A stretch of 64,000 nt of DNA from Sphingomonas sp. LY29 (GTDB taxonomy: Bacteria; Pseudomonadota; Alphaproteobacteria; Sphingomonadales; Sphingomonadaceae), in assembly GCF_035593985.1 (NCBI RefSeq), contig NZ_CP141587.1, forward strand, positions 2,044,001 to 2,108,000. The letters are read 5' to 3'. This document shows positions 51,414 to 61,081 of the stretch, piece after piece; position 1 is the first letter of the stretch; each line of letters begins with the position of its first letter. A program made the position numbers and the translations under genes. The notes under the pieces were generated by a model. That model did not search any database. It was not told the origin of the DNA and saw only the letters and a program-made list of their open reading frames with translations.

Positions 51414-53702
51414 TCAGGCCGTCAGTTCAAACGAAAAGTGGACACCCTCGGCTTCGGCCGACGGCGCGATCCAGGTTTCGAACGTCCCCGGCTCGATCAC
51501 CGGCCGATTGTCTTGGCCGATGAAGGAAAGGTCGGACCGGGCTAGGCGAAACGTCACCACTTCCGACGCGCCGGGAGCGAGCGCGATCCGCTTGAACGCC
51601 TTCAATTCGCGGACCGGGCGCGTGATGCTGGCGGTGCGGTCGCGAATGTAGAGTTGGACGACTTCTTCGGCCGCGCGCTTGCCGCGATTAGTGACTCGCG
51701 CTCGAAAGGTGAGGTCGCCCGCTCCGTTCCAGTTCTTCGCGCCGGTCTCGACCGCCGAATAGGCAATGTCGCCGAAGGTCAGGCCGTGGCCGAACGGATA
51801 AAGAGCGGTGTTCGTCATTCCCCGGAAGCGCGCCTTATATTCCTGTAGCGGCCCTGTCGTCGCTGCGGGCCGACCGGTCGGCTTGTGCGCGTAATGGTAG
51901 GGCTGCTGGCCCGACGCGCGCGGGAAGCTGACGGGCAGGCGACCCGATGGAGCGTGGTCCCCGAAGAGGATGTCGGCGACGGCCGGCCCGGTTTCCGACC
52001 CCAAGAACCAGGTGATCAGGATCGCCGGTGCCGCCGCGACCGCACCATCGAGCGCGAGCGCACGACCGTTCTTGAGGACGACCACCACGGGCTTTCCGAC
52101 CGCCGCGACTGCCTCGGCGAGCGCTCGCTGCGCATCGGGAAGGCCGATGTCGGTACGCGACTGCGCCTCCCCCGACATATTTTCGCTTTCGCCAAGCGCG
52201 AGGATGACGACGTCGGCGTCGCGCGCAGCCGTCACCGCGGCCTCGATCCCGCCAGCGATCGGGGCCTCGACGCCCGACCCTTCGACCACGACGAGCGAAG
52301 CGCGATCGCGAAGGGCGGCACGGACGCCGGTCGCCAGATCGACCGCCTGCTTATTGTCGCCATAGACGCACCATGGGCCGTTGAGGTCGTGCTGCCCGGC
52401 CGCGAACGGCCCGATCAGCGCGATCCTTGTGCCCGTCTTGGGGAGTGGAAGGAGGGCGCCGTCGTTCTTCAGCATGACGATTGATTTGCGCCCGGCCTCC
52501 CGCGCCAACAACAAGCTGCGCGGAGTTCGCGAGCGCGCCTTCTCGCGCTTCTCGTCGATGCGGCGGAAGGGATCGTCGAACAGGCCGAGCATCGCCTTCA
52601 TTGCCAGCACGCGGCGCACCGATTGGTCCACGCGAGCCATCGGCACATCGCCACTGGCGACGAGGCTTGGCAGATGCTGGCGGTAGAAGCCGCTTTGCAT
52701 GCTGATGTCGACCCCGGCGAGGAAGGCGAGGCGGGTTGCATCGCGGGCGTCGCGGGCGAAGCCGTGCGCGATCAATTCTTCGTCTCCGGTGTAGTCGGAC
52801 ACGACCAGCCCACTGAACTGCCACTCATCACGAAGGACTTTAGTCATCAGCCACTCGTTCGCCGTGGCGGGGATGCCGCTGATCTCGTTGAATGCGGCCA
52901 TCGTCGTCAGGGCCCCCGCATCGAACGCGGCCTGAAACGGCGGGAAATAGACTTCGCGAAGAGTGCGTTCGGATACGTCGACCGTGTTGTAGTCGAGCCC
53001 GGCTTCGGCCGCGCCATAAGCGGCGAGATGCTTGGCGCAGGCCATCATCGTATCGCGCGATTTCAGCGTCGAGCCCTGGAAGCCGCGCACGCGCGCCGCG
53101 GCGAAGAGGTTGGCGAGATGGACGTCCTCGCCCGCCCCCTCGACACCGCGACCCCAGCGCTGGTCGCGCGCAATGTCGACCATCGGCGCGAAGGTCCAGT
53201 CGACCCCGGCGCCCGCCGCTTCATATGCGGCGGCTTCGGCGGTTCGACGGGCAAGATCGGGATCGAAGCTGGCGACTTCGGCCAGCGGCACCGGGAAGAT
53301 GGTGCGGTGACCGTGAATGATATCGGCGGCGAAGATCATTGGAATCTTGAGCCGCGACTCCCGGACGGCGACAGTTTGAAGCAGCTTGTGCGCACGGGCG
53401 CCGTTGGCATTGAAGACGCCGGTCAGCAGCCCGCGACGGGCTTCGTCGAGCTGCTGAGGAAAGCTGCTGTTCGACGGCGGGTTGAGCGCCGCCGCGAGCG
53501 TACCGCCCCAGGCCGACGCCATCAGCGTCAACTGGCCTGCCTTCTCCTCGATTGTCATCGACGCGATCAGGCGATCGACGAAGGCGGGGACGGCGGCGCG
53601 CTCGGCCGCCTGCAGCAGCGCACGGGCCGGGCTCGCTGCCCAAGCCGCGACCGCACCCATGCCCATCAGCGCCGCGCGCCGCGAAAGTTCGGTATCAAGC
53701 AT
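51414..53702 (-). CDS. Glycoside hydrolase family 3 (beta-glucosidase BglX-like), Tat-exported
   Basis: This 762-residue secreted glycosidase has a twin-arginine pair (R8-R9) and hydrophobic run (MGMGAVAAWAASPARA), which look like a Tat signal. A GH3 N-terminal barrel has its nucleophile in GLVVSDYTG (D303), followed by KHLAAYG and the C-terminal alpha/beta sandwich plus a fibronectin-like end (PVRELKAFKRIALAPGASEVV). BglX-type enzymes split beta-glucosides or xylosides in the periplasm; the exact sugar is unknown. No TonB receptor or sugar regulator is adjacent, so it is not part of a visible utilisation locus. There is a gap of 46 bp to the pump genes, on the same strand. Confidence 0.92.
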   Translation of the reverse strand: MLDTELSRRAALMGMGAVAAWAASPARALLQAAERAAVPAFVDRLIASMTIEEKAGQLTLMASAWGGTLAAALNPPSNSSFPQQLDEARRGLLTGVFNANGARAHKLLQTVAVRESRLKIPMIFAADIIHGHRTIFPVPLAEVASFDPDLARRTAEAAAYEAAGAGVDWTFAPMVDIARDQRWGRGVEGAGEDVHLANLFAAARVRGFQGSTLKSRDTMMACAKHLAAYGAAEAGLDYNTVDVSERTLREVYFPPFQAAFDAGALTTMAAFNEISGIPATANEWLMTKVLRDEWQFSGLVVSDYTGDEELIAHGFARDARDATRLAFLAGVDISMQSGFYRQHLPSLVASGDVPMARVDQSVRRVLAMKAMLGLFDDPFRRIDEKREKARSRTPRSLLLAREAGRKSIVMLKNDGALLPLPKTGTRIALIGPFAAGQHDLNGPWCVYGDNKQAVDLATGVRAALRDRASLVVVEGSGVEAPIAGGIEAAVTAARDADVVILALGESENMSGEAQSRTDIGLPDAQRALAEAVAAVGKPVVVVLKNGRALALDGAVAAAPAILITWFLGSETGPAVADILFGDHAPSGRLPVSFPRASGQQPYHYAHKPTGRPAATTGPLQEYKARFRGMTNTALYPFGHGLTFGDIAYSAVETGAKNWNGAGDLTFRARVTNRGKRAAEEVVQLYIRDRTASITRPVRELKAFKRIALAPGASEVVTFRLARSDLSFIGQDNRPVIEPGTFETWIAPSAEAEGVHFSFELTA

Positions 53703-53748
53703 TCGGCGCGTCTATCATCGAAGCAGGGGTCGCCGAAACCCTGGTGCG

Positions 53749-55149
53749 TCAGGTCGCGCCGCCACCCAGCGCGATGTAAAGCGCGACCAGATTGTCCGCC
53801 TGCGCGCGCTGCAACTGGATCAATTGTTGCTCGGCTGCGAACAGGTTGCGCTCGGCATCGAGCACTTCGAGATAGGATGCGACGCCCTCCCGATAGCGAA
53901 GCCGAGCGATGCGCGCGATCTGGCGAGCCGCGGTCAGTCCGCGCGTGCCGGACGCCACTTGCTCGGCATAATATTGCCGCCCCGCGAGAGCGTCCGAGAC
54001 TTCGCGGAAGGCCCCTTGCACGGTAACCTCGTAGGTGGCGACGGCGATGTTCTCACGCGCCTGAGCCACCGTCAGGTTGCCGCGATTACGGCCTCCGTCA
54101 AAAATCGGCAGGCTGATCGACGGCCCGAAGCTCCACGTTAGGCCATCGCTTCCGAAGAGTGAGCCGAGCGCGGTCGAGGCGAAACCGGCAGCGCCCGTGA
54201 GCGAGATCGACGGGAAGAAGGCGGCACGGGCCGCGCCAATGTTGGCGCGCGCGGCGCGAAGCCGCTCTTCGGCGGCGAGGACATCGGGCCTCGCGACGAG
54301 CAGGTCCGATGGCAGGCCAGCGGCAAGCGCGGGGACCGCCGCCTGCTGGGCGAGCGTGAGCGGTTGGGGAAGCGGGGCCGCGACGGGTCCGCCAACCAGC
54401 AGCGCGATAAAATTGTCGCCTTGCGCCTTGGCGAGGCGAAGGCCCGATGCCTCGGTCTCCGCCTGCGTCAGCAGCGATTCCGCCTGGCGATAGTCGAGCG
54501 CAGACGTCACCCCCGCATCCAGGCGTCGCTTGCCGATCCGTACTGCTTCGCGACGGCTGCGCACGGTCGCGTCGGCCAGTGCGATCCGCTCGTCGGCCTC
54601 GCGCGACGCGAAATAGGCACTGGCAACGTCACGGACGAGCGACAAACGGAAGGCGCGCTGCGCCTGAATCGTCGCGAGGTATTCGCCGCGTGCCGCCTCC
54701 GACAGATTGCGGACCCGACCCCAGAAATCGAGTTCGAAACCCGACACCGCGACCCCGACCGAATAGCGGTTAGTGGTCTCCGGCCCGGTCAGGCCCGGTG
54801 CGCGCGAGCGAGTGACGTCGCCACTGGCGCCGACCGTCGGTAGCCGCTCGGCATTCTGGATGCGGTACTGGCCGCGCGCCTCCTCGATCCGGGCGACCGA
54901 GACGGCAAGATCGCGATTCCGGACCAGTGCTTGCGCGACGAGCGCCTCGAGCCTCGGATCGACGAGGAACTGTGACAGGCGAACGTCGGTCGCGCGCTGT
55001 CCCGGCTGCTTGTCGCCGGGGAATGCGGCCGGATAGTCGCTCGCGGTCGGCAGCGCCGGACGCACGTGCGGCGGTGCGAAGTTGGCGCATCCGGCGAGCA
55101 GGCTCGCGGCGCCGAGGATGGCCAGCTTACGCAACGCTCTGCGCTCCAT
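53749..55149 (-). CDS. Outer-membrane efflux lipoprotein (NodT/OprM family)
   Basis: This 466-residue outer-membrane factor of a tripartite RND pump has a signal peptide and lipobox (LLAGC, C21), then two TolC-like repeats with the typical VRPALPTASDYPAAF opening and the later end of the second repeat EVLDAERNLFAAEQQLIQLQRAQ. It makes the outer-membrane exit duct. The ATG at 55149 overlaps the end of the pump gene by 23 bp; starts at 55176 or 55194 would overlap more. It is third in the minus-strand operon adaptor-pump-channel. Confidence 0.92.
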   Translation of the reverse strand: MERRALRKLAILGAASLLAGCANFAPPHVRPALPTASDYPAAFPGDKQPGQRATDVRLSQFLVDPRLEALVAQALVRNRDLAVSVARIEEARGQYRIQNAERLPTVGASGDVTRSRAPGLTGPETTNRYSVGVAVSGFELDFWGRVRNLSEAARGEYLATIQAQRAFRLSLVRDVASAYFASREADERIALADATVRSRREAVRIGKRRLDAGVTSALDYRQAESLLTQAETEASGLRLAKAQGDNFIALLVGGPVAAPLPQPLTLAQQAAVPALAAGLPSDLLVARPDVLAAEERLRAARANIGAARAAFFPSISLTGAAGFASTALGSLFGSDGLTWSFGPSISLPIFDGGRNRGNLTVAQARENIAVATYEVTVQGAFREVSDALAGRQYYAEQVASGTRGLTAARQIARIARLRYREGVASYLEVLDAERNLFAAEQQLIQLQRAQADNLVALYIALGGGAT

Positions 55150-58100
55150 CGGTCGGGCTGGACGGGGGCACGTCATGCATATGCGCCTTTTCATGCGGGG
55201 ACGGCGGGCGGCGCTTGGTCAGCCAGCGACGCACCGCGAAGTAGAACAATGGAATGAAGAAGATGCCGAGGAAGGTCGCCGACAGCATCCCGCCCATCAC
55301 GCCGGTGCCGACCGCTCGACGTCCGGCCGCGCCGGCGCCGCTGGCAATGACCAACGGGATCATCGCCGACAGGAACGCCAGGCTGGTCATGATGATTGGG
55401 CGAAGCCGCAGCTTCACCGCCGCCATTACTGCGTCGAAGGTCGATTTGCCCTCGGCCTCCTGCTCGATCGCGAACTCGACGATCAGGATGGCGTTCTTGG
55501 CCGACAGGCCGATGATCGTGATCAGGCCGACATTGAAATAGATGTCGGCGTTATACCCGCGCAGCATCGACAGCAGCACTGCGCCAAGCATCCCGATCGG
55601 CACCACCAGCAACACCGCGACCGGCACCGCCCAGCTTTCGTAAAGCGCCGCGAGCAACAGGAAGACGACGACCAGCGACAGGCCGAGCAGTAGCCCGATC
55701 TGACCCGCAGATTGCTGCTCCTCATAACTGATGCCGGTCCATTCGAACGCGAACCCGGCGGGAAGCTGGCTTGCCAGTTTCTCCATCTCTGCCATCGCCT
55801 CGCCGGTCGAAATTCCCGGTGCGGGTTCGCCCGAAATCGTCATGGCGGGATAGCCGTTGTAGCGCTGTAATTGCGGCGGCGCGGCGCTCCATTCGACGCT
55901 GGCGAAGGAACCGAACGGCACCATCTCGTTGGTTGCGCTGCGCACCTTCAGGTCGAGGATGTCCTGCGGCGTCATGCGATGCGCGGCGTCGGCCAGCATC
56001 AGCACGCGCAGCACGCGGCCTTCACGCGAGAAGTCGTTAACGTAGGCGCTGCCGAAGTTGATCGCGAGCGTCGCGTTGACGTCGGCGATCGACAGGCCGA
56101 GCGCGCGCGCCTTGATGCGGTCGATATCGACCTTCAGCTGCGGGGCGTCCTCCTGCTCCTCGGGGCGGACACCGACCAGCAGCGGGTTCTGCGATGCGCC
56201 GCCGAGAAGCTGGTTGCGCGCGGCCAGCAGGGCCGGATAGCCGTTGCTTCCCCGGTCCTGCAGCTTGAAGGTGAAGCCGCTCGCGGTGCCCAATTCCTGG
56301 ATCGCAGGCGGGCTCAGCGAGAAGACGAACGCTTCCTTGATCCCGCCGAACACGCCCATCGCCTTGCCGGCCAGCGTATCGGCACGATTTTCCAGGCCCT
56401 GACGCTCTTCCCATGGCTTGAGCGGAATGAACGAGATGGCGTTATTCTGGCCCTGGCCGAAGAAGCTGAAACCGCGGACCAGCACGACGTTGGCGGTCTG
56501 CTCCTGCTTCATGAAGTAATCGACGACCTGATCGGCGGCCGCGCCGGTGCGCTGCGTGGTGGCGCCGGGCGGGGCCTGAATGACGGTGATGAGGTAGCCC
56601 TGATCCTCCTGCGGAAGGAAGGACCCCGGAAGGCGCGCGAACAGGACGAAGGTCAGGCCGACCAATAGGGCGAACACGCCGAGCCAACGCAGCGGCACGG
56701 ACAGGATCTTGACCACCGACCCTTCGTAGCGGCTCGTCACCCGCGCGAACCAGCCGTTGAACCCGGCGAAGAAGCGATCGACGCGCTGGCCGATCGCGCC
56801 GCTGCGATGGGTGTCGTCGTGCGGCTTCAGGAACGACGCGCACAGCGCCGGGGTCAGCGTCAGCGCCAGCAGCGCCGAGAAGGCGATGGAGATGGCGAGC
56901 GTTAGCGCGAACTGGCGGTAGATGCCGCCGGTCGTGCCCGGAAAGAATGACATCGGCACGAACACCGCGATCATCACCAGCGTGATGCCGATGATCGGCG
57001 AGGTGATCTGACTCATCGCCTTCACCGTCGCCTCGTAGGGCGGCAGCTTTTCGTCGCGCATGATGCGCTCGACATTCTCGATCACGACGATCGCGTCGTC
57101 GACGAGGATGCCGATCGCCAGAACCATGCCGAACAGCGTCAGCACGTTGATCGAGAACCCCGCGAGCCACAGGCCGAGGCAGGCACCGGCGAGCGCGATC
57201 GGAACGACGATCGAGGGGATCAGCGTCGCACGCCAGTTCTGCAAAAACAGGAACATGACGATGAACACCAGCACCATCGCCTCGACCAGCGTGACGATGA
57301 CTTCCTCGACCGAAATCTCGACGAACGGAGTGGTGTCGTAGGGGATCGACCAGGCGACGTCCTGCGGGAAGGTCGTCGACAATTCGGTCATGCGCGCCTT
57401 GACGCCCTCGGCGGTCGCCAGCGCGTTCGCGCCGGGGGTCAGCTGGATCGCCATGCCCGCCATCGGCTTGCCGTTGAGTTCGGACGAGAAGAGATAGCTT
57501 TCCGCGCCAAGCTCAACGCGCGCGACGTCGCCCAGCGTCACCGCCGACCCGTCGGGGTTGGCGCGCAGGATGATCGCGCGAAACTGCTCCGGCGTGGTGA
57601 AGCGGCCTTGGGTGGTGATGATCGCGTTGAGCTCGGTCCCGCCCGACAGCGGCTGGTCGCCAAGCTGTCCGCCTGCGGTCTGGCTATTCTGCTCCTGCAC
57701 CGCGCCGAGCACTTCGGCGGGCGACATCGCGAAGCTCGCCAGCTTGTCGGGGTCGAGCCAGATGCGCATCGCGTAACTGGGCGAGAAGGACTGAACGTTG
57801 CCCACGCCCTCGACGCGGCGAAGCTCGTCGACCACCTTGGTGTTGGCGAAGTTGCCGATCTCGAGCGACTGCATCTGGCCGCTCTTCGAGGTCAGCGCGA
57901 CGATCATCAGGAAGCCGGCGTTGGCCTCGTTGACCTGCACGCCTTGGCGCCTGACCTCCTCGGGAAGTCGTTGCTCGACGCGGCGAAGCCGGTTCTGAAC
58001 GTCCATCTGCGCGCGGTCGATGTCGGTACCCGCGGCAAAGGTCAGGTTGATCGACGCAGTGCCGTTCGACTGGCTGTTCGACGACATGTAGAGGAAGCCC

Positions 58101-58321
58101 TCGATGCCGTTGAGCTCCTGCTCGATGACCTGCGTGACATTCTGCTCAAGCGTGCTGGCGTCGGCGCCGGGATAGGTGACGTTGATCGTCAGCGACGGCG
58201 GCGCCACCGACGGATATTGCTCGATCGGAAGGCCGCGAAGCGCGATCACGCCCGCGATCAGGATTCCGAGCGCAATGACCCACGCGAAGACGGGCCGGTC
58301 GATGAAGAAGCGAGGGGTCAT
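55127..58321 (-). CDS. RND multidrug efflux transporter, HAE1 (AcrB/MexB-like)
   Basis: This 1064-residue trimeric proton-driven drug exporter of the inner membrane has 12 helices and two large periplasmic loops. The N-terminus MTPRFFIDRPVFAWVIALGI is typical. The proton-relay pair of aspartates lies in helix 4 in GILVDDAIVVIENVERIM. The porter regions and the end with FVPLFYFAV-like FFIPLFYFAVRRWL are intact. It follows the adaptor gene by 12 bp. Substrates cannot be named; AcrB, MexB and TtgB are the nearest models. Confidence 0.97.
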   Translation of the reverse strand: MTPRFFIDRPVFAWVIALGILIAGVIALRGLPIEQYPSVAPPSLTINVTYPGADASTLEQNVTQVIEQELNGIEGFLYMSSNSQSNGTASINLTFAAGTDIDRAQMDVQNRLRRVEQRLPEEVRRQGVQVNEANAGFLMIVALTSKSGQMQSLEIGNFANTKVVDELRRVEGVGNVQSFSPSYAMRIWLDPDKLASFAMSPAEVLGAVQEQNSQTAGGQLGDQPLSGGTELNAIITTQGRFTTPEQFRAIILRANPDGSAVTLGDVARVELGAESYLFSSELNGKPMAGMAIQLTPGANALATAEGVKARMTELSTTFPQDVAWSIPYDTTPFVEISVEEVIVTLVEAMVLVFIVMFLFLQNWRATLIPSIVVPIALAGACLGLWLAGFSINVLTLFGMVLAIGILVDDAIVVIENVERIMRDEKLPPYEATVKAMSQITSPIIGITLVMIAVFVPMSFFPGTTGGIYRQFALTLAISIAFSALLALTLTPALCASFLKPHDDTHRSGAIGQRVDRFFAGFNGWFARVTSRYEGSVVKILSVPLRWLGVFALLVGLTFVLFARLPGSFLPQEDQGYLITVIQAPPGATTQRTGAAADQVVDYFMKQEQTANVVLVRGFSFFGQGQNNAISFIPLKPWEERQGLENRADTLAGKAMGVFGGIKEAFVFSLSPPAIQELGTASGFTFKLQDRGSNGYPALLAARNQLLGGASQNPLLVGVRPEEQEDAPQLKVDIDRIKARALGLSIADVNATLAINFGSAYVNDFSREGRVLRVLMLADAAHRMTPQDILDLKVRSATNEMVPFGSFASVEWSAAPPQLQRYNGYPAMTISGEPAPGISTGEAMAEMEKLASQLPAGFAFEWTGISYEEQQSAGQIGLLLGLSLVVVFLLLAALYESWAVPVAVLLVVPIGMLGAVLLSMLRGYNADIYFNVGLITIIGLSAKNAILIVEFAIEQEAEGKSTFDAVMAAVKLRLRPIIMTSLAFLSAMIPLVIASGAGAAGRRAVGTGVMGGMLSATFLGIFFIPLFYFAVRRWLTKRRPPSPHEKAHMHDVPPSSPTDGAQSVA

Positions 58322-58333
58322 GGGCTCGTCCGA

Positions 58334-59509
58334 TCAGGCGGCGGGGCGGGTAGCGGGACGAGCCGCAGAGGCGGGAACGCCCGCCGGCCTCGGCTTGGCG
58401 ATCGTCACCGGCTGACCCGGCATCGCCTTCTGCTGGCCGTTGACGATCACGCGGTCGCCGACCTTCAGGCCTTCGAGGATCGCCCAACGGTCGCCCTGCA
58501 TTTCGCCAAGCTTCACCTTGCGCACTTCGACGAGGTTCTTGGCGCCGACGACCATGACGGTCGCGCCGTCGGACGTCAGCTTCACCGCGCGCTGCGGGAT
58601 GGCGATGCCGTTGGGGCGGGTGCCGGCGAGGATACGTGCACGAACGAACTGGCCCGGCAGGAGCAGACGGCCCGGATTGACAAATTCGGCGCGAAGCGCG
58701 GCGGTGCCGGTGGCTTCGTCGATCGCTAGGTCCAGGAAATCGATCTGACCGCTGAACGGATAGATGCTGCCGTCTTCGAGCACGAGGCGAACCGGTACGC
58801 GATTTAGCGAGGGCAGGTTGAGCGCACCCGACGCGATCGACTGGCGGAGCGCGAGCAGGTCCGAAGAGCTTTGCGAGAAATTGATGTAGACCCGGTCGAT
58901 CTGCTCGATGGTGGTGAGCAGGGTGCCCTGCGCGGCGCTGGCGAGCGCGCCTTCGGTCACCTGCGCCCGGCCGACGCGGCCCGAGATGGGAGCCGTCACG
59001 GTCGAATATCCCAGCATCAGGCGCGCGGAATCGACTTGGGCGCGGGCATTGGCGACATCCGCCTGCGCGGTCCGCTGGCTGGCGATCGCGGCGTCATATT
59101 CCTGCCGGCTAATCGCCTGCTCGCCGACCAGGCCGCTGTAGCGGCGGACGACCTGTCCGGCATTGGCGGCCGACGCCTGAGCCCGCGACAATTGCGCGCT
59201 GGCGGCATTGGCGTTGGCGCGCATCTGGCGCGGATCGATCTGGAACAAGGCGCGGCCCGCGCCGACATCGGTGCCTTCTTCATACAGGCGACGCTGGATG
59301 ATCCCGTCCACGCGCGCACGGACTTCAGCAGTTCGGAACGCCTGCACGCGGCCCGGCAATTCGACGACGTTCGAAATGGGCTCTGCCCCGACGGTGATCG
59401 TCGTCACTTCGGGCGGCGGCGGGGCGGGGGGCGCCTCTTGTCCGCACGAAGCAAGCAGCAATGCGGCGGCGACTGCCACGGCCGAACCGTGCAATTTCAG
59501 AAAGCGCAT
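58334..59509 (-). CDS. RND efflux periplasmic adaptor (membrane fusion protein)
   Basis: This 391-residue lipoprotein (lipobox LLASC, C22) links pump and outer-membrane channel. The lipoyl-like halves (VVELPGRVQAFRTAEVRARVDGII and APISGRVGRAQVTEG), a coiled-coil hairpin of about 60 residues and the beta-barrel domain are in the usual AcrA order. AGGGATATAC precedes the ATG at 59509; the frame upstream runs into the promoter. It is first gene of the operon and divergent from the TetR gene, with the palindromic operator between them. Confidence 0.95.
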   Translation of the reverse strand: MRFLKLHGSAVAVAAALLLASCGQEAPPAPPPPEVTTITVGAEPISNVVELPGRVQAFRTAEVRARVDGIIQRRLYEEGTDVGAGRALFQIDPRQMRANANAASAQLSRAQASAANAGQVVRRYSGLVGEQAISRQEYDAAIASQRTAQADVANARAQVDSARLMLGYSTVTAPISGRVGRAQVTEGALASAAQGTLLTTIEQIDRVYINFSQSSSDLLALRQSIASGALNLPSLNRVPVRLVLEDGSIYPFSGQIDFLDLAIDEATGTAALRAEFVNPGRLLLPGQFVRARILAGTRPNGIAIPQRAVKLTSDGATVMVVGAKNLVEVRKVKLGEMQGDRWAILEGLKVGDRVIVNGQQKAMPGQPVTIAKPRPAGVPASAARPATRPAA

Positions 59510-59569
59510 GTATATCCCTGTCGAAGTGATGTCCGCCCAGCCCCGGGTCGGTATCGTGTCGCGTAACAA

Positions 59570-59606
59570 TGGACTGCAAGTGTAATGTAAGGTACATTAC
59601 AGTCAA
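59570..59606. promoter_or_regulatory. Divergent promoters with 21-bp TetR operator (palindrome 59581-59601)
   Basis: TGTAATGTA and TACATTACA flank AGG in a perfect 9-bp inverted repeat. On the minus strand, TTGACT (59606-59601) and TACACT (59584-59579) are 16 bases apart, a good promoter for the pump. On the plus strand, TGGACT (59570-59575) and TACATT (59593-59598) are 17 apart for the regulator. The palindrome overlaps both, so one bound dimer or dimer pair would block both genes. Confidence 0.85.
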
Positions 59607-59633
59607 CACTTGTTTCCTTGGAGAGGGAATTTG

Positions 59634-60272
59634 ATGATTAATGAGGAGGTTAGCCGCGGCAAGGCTGCGTGCGCGACCCCCGATCGCCGTCTGGAACGGC
59701 GACGCGCGATGATCGAGGCGGCCGAGTCGCTGTTCCTGGAACAGGGCTATGACACCACCAGCCTCGCCGCGATCGTGAAGCGATCCGGGGGATCGCTGGC
59801 GACCTTGTACGAACTGTTCGGCAACAAGCAGGGATTGCTTCGCGCGATCATCGAGCTTCGCGACGAGCAGGATCGCTGCCCCGGCTATGGCGAAGACTGC
59901 GCGACGAAAAAGCCGAGCGAATTGCTTCGCGGCTATGCGCATCGTCTCTACGCGCATGTCACCAGCAAGCGCGCGATTGCGCTGAAGCGGATCGTCATCA
60001 CCGAAGCGCTCCGCGACCCCGACTTCGCGCGGACGCTGTACGAGGACATTCACCTTCCGTCGGTGCGCGAACTCGCTGACATCCTCCGTGCCCTCGACGA
60101 ACAGGGTAAGGCGAACATCGACGATCCGATGGCCGCCGCCGGCTTATTCTTCGCGATCGTCATGTCCGACGCCCAGATGCGGGCGCTCGTGGAAGGGGAC
60201 GATGGACTGCTCGATCCCGCCGCGCTCGACTGGCGGCTGAAACCGTTCCTGTCCTACTTCGAAATCGACTGA
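59634..60272 (+). CDS. TetR-family repressor of the RND pump
   Basis: This 212-residue TetR/AcrR protein has the helix-turn-helix in its N-terminal 60 residues (AMIEAAESLFLEQGYDTTSLAAIVKRSGGSLATLYELFGNKQGL) and a ligand-binding helical C-terminus, with no recognised ligand pocket. The ATG at 59634 follows GGAGAGG; a TTG at 59610 would add 8 residues. Its position, divergent from the pump with a palindrome between, makes it the local repressor. A C-terminal region resembling the TetR_C_33 class is plausible only. Confidence 0.93.
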   Translation: MINEEVSRGKAACATPDRRLERRRAMIEAAESLFLEQGYDTTSLAAIVKRSGGSLATLYELFGNKQGLLRAIIELRDEQDRCPGYGEDCATKKPSELLRGYAHRLYAHVTSKRAIALKRIVITEALRDPDFARTLYEDIHLPSVRELADILRALDEQGKANIDDPMAAAGLFFAIVMSDAQMRALVEGDDGLLDPAALDWRLKPFLSYFEID

Positions 60273-60276
60273 CCGA

Positions 60277-61056
60277 TCAGAAGATGGCGCGGCCGCTCTG
60301 CCATAACATGTAGGCGGCGACTGCGAAGATCAGCGTGGCGAAGATCGTCCCAAGGTGACCCGATCCCGATAGCCGCTTCGCCGCGCGCGTACCGGCGAGG
60401 CTGCCGAGGAGACCCCCGACGATGAAGACGCCCGCGAGGACCCAGTCGACCAGGCCCGAGAAGGCGTAATTGGCCGCGGTCGTGAGGCCAAAAGCGGTCA
60501 CGGCGACCAAGCTCGTCCCGACCGCGTTGATCATCGGCATCCCGGTCGAAGCGATCAGGCCCGGCACGATCAGGAAGCCGCCGCCGATCCCGAAGAAACC
60601 GGAAAATCCCCCCGTGCCCAGGCCATAGCCAAGCACCTTCGGCGCATTTTGCCGGTCGCATTCCGCGCCCTCGTCACCCACCGCCTTGCGACGGCGCAGC
60701 ATCAGGATGCCGACGACGATCATCACGATCGCGAACAAAGACAGCAGTCGTTGTCCGTCGAACGCCTTGCCGGCGGTTGAGCCCAAGAAGGCCCCGGCCA
60801 CGCCGGCCGCGGCGTAGGTCAGGCCGCAGCGCCACTTCACCGTCCCGTGCTTGGCGTGATTGACCAGACCCATCGCTGCATTCGCCGCGACCGCAAGTGC
60901 GCTCGTGCCGATCGCCACGTGCGGGTTCGACACGCCGACCAGATACACCATCAACGGCACGGCCAGGATCGATCCGCCGCCGCCCACCAAGCCGAGCGTA
61001 AAGCCGACCAGCACCCCCGAGAAAGCGCCGAGCGGCAGGTGGAGTGTGTCGATCAT
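60277..61056 (-). CDS. Sulfite exporter TauE/SafE family protein
   Basis: This 259-residue membrane protein has eight predicted helices and the two TauE-type glycine-rich repeats (LGLVGGGGSILAVPLMVYLVGVS and FGIGGGFLIVPGLIA). It probably exports sulfite or another sulfur anion from persulfide oxidation. It is the last gene of the BigR operon, 25 bp after the sulfurtransferase-like gene. Its C-terminus faces the TetR gene with a 4-bp gap. Confidence 0.9.
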   Translation of the reverse strand: MIDTLHLPLGAFSGVLVGFTLGLVGGGGSILAVPLMVYLVGVSNPHVAIGTSALAVAANAAMGLVNHAKHGTVKWRCGLTYAAAGVAGAFLGSTAGKAFDGQRLLSLFAIVMIVVGILMLRRRKAVGDEGAECDRQNAPKVLGYGLGTGGFSGFFGIGGGFLIVPGLIASTGMPMINAVGTSLVAVTAFGLTTAANYAFSGLVDWVLAGVFIVGGLLGSLAGTRAAKRLSGSGHLGTIFATLIFAVAAYMLWQSGRAIF

Positions 61057-61081
61057 GGGAGCCTTCCTGTAGGATGCGGGA

